Source: Todiramphus chloris collaris (taxonomy: Eukaryota > Chordata > Aves > Coraciiformes > Alcedinidae). Taken from it: a DNA stretch of 64,000 bases. Each line of letters starts with the position of its first letter. Within the stretch, counting starts at the first letter, position 1. Both the position numbers and the translations under genes were made by a program. Location: positions 2,092,971 through 2,156,970 of the forward strand of contig JANVCC010000025.1 in the NCBI GenBank assembly GCA_025345505.1. The letters run 5' to 3'. The notes under the pieces were generated by a model. It was not told the DNA's origin. It did no database searches and saw only the letters and a program-made list of their open reading frames with translations. Positions 38,375 through 47,691 of this stretch are shown here, piece after piece.

Positions 38375-40703
38375 CAGAAAAAAAGGACAGTGGAGGAGAC
38401 ACTAGGTCAACAAAACAAATTGGTTTGATCTGGTTTCACACAGTCAGAAGCAGGAGAATTACATAAAAAATCAATGCCCTAACCTGTCTGTCCAGTGTTG
38501 GAATACTTTATATTCTCCTTCCCTCTCCTTCTTCATAAAAATAGTATCACACACATTTTTTAGGCTGCTCGAGCACTTAAAGACTATTGAGTTTATTCCA
38601 ATCCAGAAAAAGAACTTTTCAGCTGAGTAGAAAGCAGCAGGTTTAAAGCAAACTGTGGTCTCTCGACCATTCTTTCTGTAAGAGAAAGTTACTGACCGAT
38701 AAACAAAAGGAACACTAAAAATTAAACAATTACCTATTTAGACTGTTCTTTTGAAATGTTTTTAATAGTTAAAAGCTGTTTCAAGCAAATGTGCCCCTGC
38801 TGCCTTACACTAACTCAAGTAGTTCCATTCTGAGGAATATATTTTAACACGACACCTTCCCAACTAACTGAAACTGCTGATACTATTTTTACAGCAAACT
38901 GGAATCCTGTAGTGCCAATTCTGCTGCAGTAAACTTCTAAGTGGTGACTGAGTTCTACTGATTCAAGATTTACTATATCTTAGAAATGTCTCCAAAAAGC
39001 AGTTTATTAGCAATGCTTCACATGGCCTGTATTATCTTCAGCAGAGTTTGCTAAGTTACAGTGGAAAGATTTTTCAAATTAAGGACTGTTGAGGAATTAA
39101 AGGCATCTATCGACACTTTCATTTAACTTTCTAATAGTCACAAAAGTTGGTTTTGTTGTGTTTTTTTTTAATAAATAGAAAAGTAGTATTTAGAACAAAC
39201 TTTGAAATTCTATAACTGAAGCATTTGAAAAAGCATTTAGAAAAACTCTGATTGTTCCTGGATGGATACTAGCTTTGCATGTAAAAATAAAATCAACTGT
39301 TCGCCTTCAATGATCACTGAAGAAAAAATCCTGCATTAAAATCCAGCATCAATTCTTAGAAAAAGTAAAATCTATTTGAGGAGAAAAACATAATATGCTT
39401 ATGACTAACAGTATAATGTCAAAGAATAAAACGACGAAGTGCAGACCTTTATTTCTTTTTATTCTTATTTCCTATAAAATTTGCCTGATATGGTTAGATT
39501 TTATTTCATTGGGGATTTTTATTTGATTCTGGATTCAGTTCAAATGAAACAACTGTTTGCTGGAATGGTCAATGACTCTATACTGCATTTCTGTCTTTCA
39601 CAACAACTAAGATCTTAGAGATGAAGCTGAGAGTTTACAGCAAACTAGTAAGAAGGTCCAAGAAAACCATGTCTCGCTGTTTCCCTTGTCACAGACAAGG
39701 CTGCTGGATAAAAATAATTCCTACAATACAAATCCTTTGGATTTAGCTGAATTTAGCACAGATCTTTGCTACTTTGAATAATAAAAAAATCTATATACTG
39801 GTGTTTTCTCTCCTGTTTTTGTTTTGTTATTTTGTTCTTTTTTTTTTGTTTGTTTTACTGTGTTACCTGACTATCACCAGCCCTGGTTCTGATGACAACA
39901 TGAAGTTGTTAAAGTGGGTAATTTTTTGATTAAATATAACAGTGGTCATATGGCAAGGTTTCAAAAAAGGTACGTGACACAAAATCTACACCCAGAATTA
40001 CAACATAATAGCAGCTACCAATTTTGGGACCAAGAGGATTAGCACTTCCAGTACTTCCCATTTAGATCTATCTCTAGTTAAGCTTCTGGGCTCTTCAGAA
40101 CACAACTGACACTACTTTCCTGTCAAACTCAGTTAAAACCTCTTTTAATTAAACATTTTTTTAATTAAGTAGTAATTTAGTATGATACTTCAGCACAATA
40201 AAATGCCAGATTCTGTCCCTGTCGCCTGAGTATGTTTGCATATTCACAGTATTTTCCAAAGATCAAGTCTTATTTATATAGACAACTATTCAAAACAGTT
40301 CCAATTTATTTCGCATCAATATTTTCCACAAGTAGTCTAAAAGCCCAAGTGAATATTATCAAACCATAATTAGCTGGTTACTTTATTTGCTTCTTTCTAG
40401 CTTTGAGTAATTTAGCATATTTGGGTGTAATACAGTTTATCTCAATGTTCTCATTCATTATTGGGTTTGTCTGCCAGAAGCAACCTACATTCACAACCCA
40501 AGTATTAAAGCCTCATTTTCTTCTTCACCACTTACTCCTGCAATAAGCGACCACTCAGCAGCTACTAACAGCTCTATCAGAACAGCCTGAATTCTTGAAC
40601 CTTTACTCTTCTTTTGAAACAGGAACTTGCCTTCTTTTATTTCACTACTGTCAAAATGACTAAGAAAGGCAATCACACTTAAATGGCAAAAACTTCCAGA
40701 AAG

Positions 40704-40824
40704 AAAAACCAACCAACACAAAACCACACACACATAAAAAAACAACCAACCAAACAACAACAACAAACCAACACACCAACAAGCAACCAAGCCCATACCC
40801 AAACAAAACCAACCAAACCCCTCA
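40704..40824 (+). repeat. A/C-only low-complexity tract
   Basis: About 120 bp made almost only of A and C (four exceptions), with degenerate AACC, ACA and CAA units. The strand bias is extreme; the CLSTN2 sense strand is G/T-only here. The long minus-strand open frame over this tract (W, L, F, V and C-rich) is a composition artefact. Confidence 0.92.
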
Positions 40825-41289
40825 CACCTGAATTCAGGGACTAACCAACAGAGGTCCCTGTCAGAGCGATTTTTGTGGTGTGTTCTTAACATGAAACCTG
40901 AGCATTTATTACTCTAACTTTACTGAATGAATAGCACATCCTTTCAGTCAAACTCAGCATGATCCCCATGAAAAGATTTTTATTTTGCCTTTAAAGACTA
41001 TAGTCTTAACTAATAAATGCAAACTTTAAAAACAGTTTTATAAAAAACCAGCAGGTGATTAATATAATCAACTGTAATACTCCATGGCTTCACTTACAGT
41101 TCACATTTTATGACCACGAGTGATTTTCACAGTGAAATAATTAACACCGATCAATTCTGGGCATCAGGAACTGTCAGTGCGTGTCAAGGCTGGCTGACAG
41201 CAAGTTAAAAACAATGATATTCAGATCCACAATTGGAAAAATATTTTCCATATTTTTAATGTTGCACCAAGAAGATTGTTTCTTGTTTT

Positions 41290-41980
41290 AGTGCCGCCGC
41301 TTATCAAGAAAAATAAACAAGAAGGCTAGACAGCTTCACAGTGTGAAGCAGAGAAATGGGATTTTGTGTTCAGCCCCTGGGTGTAAGTGGACTGACAAGT
41401 ACTGGATTTGCTGTGGTTCAGCTGACAATATACGCTCCTCTGAACTGCTAAAATAACAATGATTCGAGAGAGTTTGTGGTGCAGCTTGTAGTTCAGGGAA
41501 TACTCAGACAGCCTTCTTGGCCGATGTTATTGTCTCCTTATCCTTTACAGTGGTTTTAGCACCGCCAAAATGTAGCCAGAGACTGGGGACCCCGTCTGCA
41601 AAGGAAGCTTGGTTTGCAACTGCTTCCAGGATACCGAGGACCTGTCAGTGTGGAGCCAGGAAGACACACATCAGATCCTTTTTTAAAAGGCTATCCGTAA
41701 ATCTATCAAGGCTTAAAAACAGCTAAAGACTTCATGGGCCCAGCTCCCATGGTAAAATCTTCCAGCTTAACCTTGGTGCGACACATTGCACTCAAACGCA
41801 AGCGTGTCAGCCTAAGAATGGTGAAGAGTTAGGCTCTTCACTTGCAAGGTGAAAAGGGCATTTATCACCTCATTGCTCTCCAAGTTACCTCCTATTTCTC
41901 TGCTTCACGTCTGTATCAGTAACACAACGGAGAGACGAAGCCCCCCCACCCTGTGCTGTTTAAGATCTTCACGGTGCTTT
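41290..41980. other. CpG-enriched intronic segment
   Basis: About 14 CpGs fall in roughly 690 bp (for example GTGCCGCCGC at 41291, AACGCAAGCGTG near 41797, AACGGAGAGACGAAG near 41926). The flanks are CpG-poor. There are two small inverted repeats: 8-bp arms around one base at 41333-41349, and 8-bp arms around a 5-base loop at 41821-41841. No exon or promoter can be assigned. It could be an enhancer or an unmethylated patch. Confidence 0.3.
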
Positions 41981-42059
41981 TGGGGAGTAACAAAAAAGGC
42001 TGTTACTGGAGGGGGGGAAAAAAAAGAAAGAAAAAATAGTCTGCTCTGCCTAGTCATGG

Positions 42060-42290
42060 TGGATAGGACAAAACTAGTGGGCTAAAATTGTAGTACGGAA
42101 AGTTCAGTTTAAGCATTATGAAAAACAGTTAGTATGGTGAGGTGTGGAAGAGATTGCCCAGGGAAGCTGTTACATCTCTGTCACTACAGATCTTTAAGAT
42201 TAGGACAGAAAACTATTTATCAGGAATGACACAGGTATAATGGGTCCTGCCTTGGGCAGGAGGATGGGCTGAAGACATCCTGAATACCTT
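42060..42290 (+). mobile_element. Old CR1 LINE fragment, opposite orientation
   Basis: On the plus strand gggctaaaattgtagtacgg, agattgcccagggaagctgt, then gatctttaagattaggacag and ggtcctgccttgggcaggag follow the order of a CR1 3' UTR in forward direction. Many substitutions separate it from the pattern I know, and the terminal ATTCTATGA motif is lost. It is probably the oldest CR1 copy here and the only one on the plus strand. Confidence 0.85.
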
Positions 42291-42717
42291 ACAGATCTAT
42301 TTTTGCACAACATTGCTGATGAAACAGAGTCACAGTTATTAAAATGCAGACAGATGTCCATTCCAAATAGCCTTCCCAAATTCTACAGCATTTTCTGAGG
42401 GCTTCTTGCTATCACAGAAACAGAACATTGTCAAATTGATTCAGTTGATCTCACCTTGTTTCTAGCCAAACAACTCCTAAGCCTTAAAGTTAAATCCTTG
42501 AAGTGATTTCCAGACTCGCATGTGATAGCTGACTGTTGTACAGCTGACCCTGCAGGTTAGTGCCAGTCTAATCAAAGCTACAATCCTTCTTTCGGGTGGG
42601 TTCTTTAAAAAGAGGTTCCTCCAATGGATTTCCTTAATTTAAGAAAGCCCACCCACACTGCACCTACACAATACTGTTTGAAGAGGACAGAAGGCATAAC
42701 CTGTTTCTTCATGGGTT

Positions 42718-42733
42718 GGGGGGGGGGGGGGGG
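42718..42733 (+). repeat. 16-base G run
   Basis: An uninterrupted G homopolymer sits in atgggtt[G16]tgtg. CLSTN2 pre-mRNA would carry C16. Such runs form G-quadruplexes easily and are unstable and hard to sequence, so the exact length may be unreliable. Confidence 0.9.
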
Positions 42734-44784
42734 TGTGATTTTGTTGGGTTTTTGCTGTGACACCCTGCAGAAGGCTCCAGGCTGCTGTGGTGGTGAGTAC
42801 AGTTACTTTAAAGGCCAGCTGTATCTCAACACCAGCGTGTGAAAATACCTTCCAGGTCAGGAATTGAGAAACTGAAGTTTGGAAAACTACTCATGTTACT
42901 TATCACACTTAAACCATTTGTGATGGTATTTTGAAGCTTTCTTTCAAAATTAGGCATCTGAAAATTATACTTGGATGAAAAAGAGGAAGTGAATACATTC
43001 ATATCATGATAATTTTAACAACCATGATTTTGCATATACTCCAGTGATTGCACAGCTCACAACAAATTCATAAAATAAAGAAGCACTGAAGACCATTCAT
43101 TGCAAACTTGTGAAAGTCTTCATGCTCCAGTTATGAAAAAGGCTGATCACATTTGACAGCCAGCATTTTCACAGGCACATTTAGTCCTGTTAGTCTCTCA
43201 TTAGTCCTCCCTGGAAACACAGACCTGTTGAGAGGGTAACTCCACAGATGATTCCTTTTTCTCCTGTCATCAACCTTGATTTTAAACATTAGACAGAGGT
43301 GAGAGAAAAAGTGCAGATTATAGTAATTTTCTCTTGTGACCCATCCATGAATAGGGGTTTGATGTGCACCATAATGTGTGTACTACTAGAAAGGGCTGAG
43401 AGGACAGTTAATAAAAGATTTACCTTTGTAGCCATGGAGATGAAAAAAGGCACAGGTATTAGGAACAATGTTAAAGTTTCCAGAAGAGAAAATAGAGAAG
43501 GTCTACTAAAATCTAAGAACCTATAGCCACAACTAACATGTCAACTAAAAAAAAAAAAGAAAAAAAACCCCATGAGAATGGGCATAGAAAACAAAGCAAA
43601 GCGCTGAGGGCAGATAAGAATCATTGATGAAAACCAAGTATGTCTTAATAATTTGGTTCTGCATTTGTGTTTAGTAACAAAGTATTTATGAGGTGAAAGA
43701 TTATTTGCTTAGGTGAAAAATATGAAATACATAAACTACCTGGGCACCAAGGCAATCGACAGCAGCAAGGTGATCCGTACGTTGCTCAAAGCATCCCTGA
43801 TAATACACGGCTCAGAGCTGGAAAACCTACACCACTCCCAGGCTCCTCTTGCTGAACTTGGGAGCTTTTACAACAAGTGTTACAAACCTGGCTCCTTTAA
43901 GTCAGGGCTGTACAACAAACCTGAGCTTTCCTGCACAGAAAGAACAGCACAATCTCATCTGCTGGTATCTGCTATTAGTAGTGCATGTCTTACCATCATT
44001 ACAACCCTGGAGACCACTGTGCTGGCCCGTCTGCAGATACCTAAGACCTCAACAGTAACTTTGTTTTATAAAGCATTACAGAGACAATCTGGAGACAAAA
44101 ATTCAGTGAGGCTTATAGTCTCCAGTGCGTGGGCCCATTACACTTGTACTGACGCAAAATACTTTCCAGACTGACACTACTGGATCTCCTTTCTGAAGCT
44201 CTCCTTGCCCTGACTATAAGTGTTAAGGACTACCTCCCCTTACTTCCAAAAGTGCAGCATGGTTCCAAAAGAACTACACCCTCACTAGCAAGATCCAGAA
44301 AGAATTATGGAATAAATAGGTATAAATAAGTAAATGTATGAGACAAATATGCATTTGACCTACTGTGACCTGCCACCCCTTCCTTCCAGTGATAAACCCT
44401 GTAAATTTTCCTCAGCTTATCACTGATGGAAGACGAGCACTTAAAAAGGAAGAAATTAAGTAGAAATATGACACTGTCCACACAACAACTACATACATTG
44501 CTATACAGGCAGTCCCTAGGAACACCAATCTGGTGCTTAATTTCAGAGTTTTTCTGTTGTTAGTTCAGTTTTGTTTCTATGCCCATGTGAGAAGTGAAGG
44601 GATAAAAAGCAGTTAGGTTGGGATTTTTTTGTTTGATTTGGGTCATGGCTTTTTGTTTGGTATGCTACAGGGGTCCTTTTGTTGTTTGGTTTTGTAGGGT
44701 TTGTTAAATTCAAATACACACTGATACTATTGAAAAAAATATCTATTTCTATGAGTTCCAGAGGAAGAAAGCATGGACATTTAG

Positions 44785-44877
44785 TTTTATATTAATATTT
44801 ATATTTTTTTATATATACACACATTTATTCTATAAATTTAATATTTATATATTAATATTTATAATTTATATCTTAAT
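44785..44877 (+). repeat. AT-rich low-complexity tract
   Basis: About 90 bp is nearly pure A/T, with repeated TTAATATTTATA-like units and a short TATACACACA stretch. Partly self-complementary. Confidence 0.85.
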
Positions 44878-44982
44878 ACAGCTTGTTCAAGGAGCTCTAA
44901 GTAGATATCTAAGCACAAGTCAGGAAAAAAAATTAATGCAAAATCTTTCAAACATACTACAAAGGTGTTGCTTTGGGGTTTG

Positions 44983-44997
44983 TTTTTTTTTTTTTTT
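44983..44997 (+). repeat. 15-base T run
   Basis: A T homopolymer preceded by TTTGGGGTTTG. This is the complementary form of the A-tract/C-tract junctions. Confidence 0.85.
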
Positions 44998-46763
44998 CAA
45001 TTGTTGAATAAAATACTGAACATATTAATAGGGTGATGAGAAAGGAACTGGTGGAGCTCTGATTCTCTGGTACAATTGAAGAATGCTGTGTTATACTGTA
45101 GAACAGGTTTCCCCCACTTAAATAAAATATGGCCATAGAAGAACATCCATATTACAATACTACTAAAAATACAGCTACTGAATATTGATAATGGTGTAGC
45201 TCTATTTCCAGTTTTCTCCTACTAAATAGATTAGACAAATGGAATTTTCCATAAAGACCTATAATAAAATTAATAATACAAAGCCAAATAAAATTACATC
45301 ATATTAAAGCAGACATTTAAAATAGAAATAAGAAGTTACTCCAACAATTTTAAAGGGCAAGAAGTCTTTTAAAAATGCAGATAGAAGGTTTTTCAAACAG
45401 GTGGTGAATCTAGACCCTTCAAGGGAATTAATAATATTACATCTGGATTGCAGATCATGATGCCAAATGTATGATATTACCTGGAAATGGACTGTTAATA
45501 TCAGGGAATACACACCAAGCCTTTTTCCTCCTAGACCCCATAATACTACTTAAAATCAATAAATGAAGATATTAATTTAAAACTGACATCTAATGTAACC
45601 TTTATCACAAAAGCCAGTCTGTCTGTGCAAGTTCAGTATTTCAAAGGATGCTTTTCTATGAGAAGAATAAATCACTAATTCGTGAAAAACATGGTGATTG
45701 CCCCAGTATAAAGAACAAAGAAAATAATTGCATTAGAAAATCCACAGTCAACAAAGAGTTTGTAGAAGTATCTGTGGAAACAGCATATGTGGTTAACAAC
45801 CCTGTAATCATCCCAAGGGAATGCAAGGAAAAGAAACAAATATGAGATGGAACGTTCATAATAATAGAAAAATCTCCCCAAGATGAAAAGGGCATGTTTT
45901 CACTAAGAATTGATCCTCATTCCTGAATAACTGTACCTGAAGATTTCACAGATAGCTTTAGTTTAGCAAGGATTTCATCTAAGTTTACATTACTGGTTTT
46001 CACAAGTATTTGGAAGAACAAATTGCAGGTGCATGTGAAAGTCACCACGATAAGAAAAAAGTGTACTCAATACATTATGAGCAATGGTTTATCTTTCAAA
46101 ATCTCATTCCACACTTCTTGCTTGTTTTAACACATAGTTTCTTCTTGATGAATGTATTACAAAATATAATTTGGAAACAAGCACTTTTTTCCTTTGCTTC
46201 AAAAACTGATTGAGGATGCTTTATCCTGAGCATCTCTGTATGAAGTCCACCTTCTCTGATTAGAATTAGTATCTCCCAGTTAGAGGCTGGCTGCTTACCT
46301 CTGAATGGACACTGATTATGCCTGCATTCATAAGTAACTCGGTGCCATAGGGACTGATCAGCAGATGAAAGCTTTTCCATGCTGAGGTTCCTGTATCCCT
46401 ACATAACATTTTGAGGCTTTTACCTCTGACAATTTATCTGAGTTGCCTCCACTGAACATCCCCAGTCCATATACGATTGAGGAATAAAAGTGTTCTGTGC
46501 AGCCAAGAATCATGGGGCACCATGAGTGACAAACCAATACTGACATTAAAATGGGGTTCAATATACAAAAACCACTCGTGGATCCCTCTTTTGCAGGGTA
46601 TGAGTTTATGCCAGTATATGCTTTGGGGGGAAATGGCTAACAATTCTTACCTGATGCTGTATAATGCTGTTCAGGCCAAGTACTTTCACTTACTGCTTAC
46701 TGAACATAACTGTATTCCACAGTAAGGATACTCACCTTCACTACTTTCTTTCCTTATAAAAGA

Positions 46764-46785
46764 TGAACATTCTTAAGAATGTTCA
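46764..46785. repeat. 22-bp perfect palindrome
   Basis: Arms TGAACATTCTT and AAGAATGTTCA are exact reverse complements with no spacer. It contains two GAAnnTTC units separated by 4 bp, a spacing that departs from the 2-bp spacing of a canonical heat-shock element. It lies about 770 bp downstream of exon 2 in transcription sense. Confidence 0.9.
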
Positions 46786-47545
46786 CCTTTTTAACAACCG
46801 CATCTTTTTAGGAACTTCAGAACAGCTAGCAAGACTTAATACTCTCCCTTGTCTTAAAAAAATATTTTTAACGAAACAAGGAATTTAAGAGAAAACTTGC
46901 TTGACATGTAAAAGTACTGTTTTCTGCTTAAGTACTCATAATATGACAGAGTAAGTGTCAGGGAAAATAGACGTCATACAACTAAAAACTTCTATATGAC
47001 ATACATCTATCATACAGCAATCTGAGCAAAAGTCTTCAAAACCTTCATTAAATTTTCTGTCCATGTCTTGACAGTTATAAATTACTAACAGAGCAACACC
47101 AGATCCCAGCAACTTTAAATATTTGTCATGTAGTTTGTCCACAGCCAGGGAGCAGAATAGGAATACAGAAAGCAGAGACTGTTCATACCAAATAAAATTA
47201 ACTATGTATTATTGCTTTAGGCAATTGTAAAGATTTATTTCTATGAAAGCAAATTCAAATTTAATTCTGTAATTCTTGTGTTTTCATTTAAACATATGCT
47301 GACAGTGGAAGCCTGCTGTACTACACTGTTAATAACCACTTCTGCTTCAGAAAGAATGAGCAGACATTCATTTTAAGACACCTCATTTCAAGGTCTATGG
47401 GCCAATGATCAAGTCTTGAGTACTCAGATATAGGCTCTAAACATGTCCTTCAGATTATGTTATCTCTGCTCTACAAATTCATTCCTTATCGATGCTGATA
47501 ACTTCATAGTGCAATCCACAAGCTCAAATGCTGCTGTTAATGTAT

Positions 47546-47557
47546 GTTCCTACCTGC
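47546..47557 (-). promoter_or_regulatory. CLSTN2: 5' splice site (donor) of CLSTN2 exon 2
   Basis: The minus strand reads GCAG|GTAGGAAC. GTAGG departs from the GTAAG consensus at the fourth intron base but keeps the G at position 5, so it should be usable. It interrupts a codon after its first base (phase 1), as expected for a Gly codon completed by the next exon. Confidence 0.88.
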
Positions 47558-47676
47558 GAAGGGGACAGGGGCATCTTTATCCAAAGCAACAAGCGGAGGA
47601 TCCAAAATTACAGTGTCATTGTTTTCAGTTATGATTCCGTGGTACGATGTCTCAATCCAGGGCTTGTGTTTGTTCA
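47554..47676 (-). CDS. CLSTN2: Calsyntenin-2, second coding exon (partial gene)
   Basis: Calsyntenin-2 is a type I neuronal postsynaptic membrane protein with two cadherin repeats, an LNS-type domain and a short acidic cytoplasmic tail. This exon is 123 nt on the minus strand: 2 nt of a split codon, 40 full codons, then 1 nt of a split codon (phase 1 at the 3' end). It reads NKHKPWIETSYHG, then ITENNDTVILDPPLVA, then LDKDAPVPFA. From family knowledge this block follows the signal peptide and opens the first cadherin repeat; the DKDAP element resembles cadherin inter-repeat calcium-binding motifs, and NDT is a possible N-glycosylation sequon. IETSYHG and VPFA fit CLSTN2 better than the CLSTN1 equivalents I recall (LEPTYHG, LRFA). 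The splice sites are a TTTATTTTCTAG acceptor and a CAG|GTAGGA donor. There is no stop or frameshift, so the exon looks functional. Paralogue assignment is from memory, not a search. Confidence 0.95.
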
Positions 47677-47691
47677 CTAGAAAATAAAGAG
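47677..47691 (-). promoter_or_regulatory. CLSTN2: 3' splice site (acceptor) of CLSTN2 exon 2
   Basis: The minus strand reads CTCTTTATTTTCTAG immediately before the first exon base, a pyrimidine-rich tract closed by AG. TTAAT elements about 20-25 nt further upstream (near 47699-47705) could serve as branch points. A perfect POU octamer (ATGCAAAT on the minus strand) lies at 47709-47716 but may be coincidental. Confidence 0.9.

Larger units (their letters stand above)
1..47553 (-). other. CLSTN2: CLSTN2 intron 2, 5' part (runs off the left edge)
   Basis: All sequence downstream of exon 2 in transcription sense is treated as one intron, because no second calsyntenin exon is visible. The next exon, encoding the EICAFKIHG part of the first cadherin repeat, must lie beyond position 1. 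Very long introns flanking this exon are consistent with mammalian CLSTN2. Contents not listed elsewhere: 477-4421, 5441-10747, 16214-21364, 22046-34840 and 36833-40703 are AT-rich sequence with short homopolymers and no recognisable gene or transposon. 42734-44784 and 44998-46763 are similar. 14273-36247 has no recognised CR1 over about 22 kb, apart from a doubtful ancient remnant near 15453. An unlisted exon or old repeat too diverged to see by eye cannot be excluded. Confidence 0.8.

Noticed and set aside
40491-40892. 133-codon minus-strand frame that looks like a membrane protein
   Set aside because: The W/L/F/V/C-rich part is the translation of the A/C-only tract at 40704-40824; no homology and no start context.
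8507-46520. Shared 13-14-mer aatcatggggcac near 8508 and 46508
   Set aside because: A few exact matches of that length are expected by chance in 64 kb and the flanks do not align.
46730-46738. Strong minus-strand donor AAG|GTGAGT about 820 nt past exon 2
   Set aside because: There is no pyrimidine tract and acceptor at a sensible distance upstream to define an exon.
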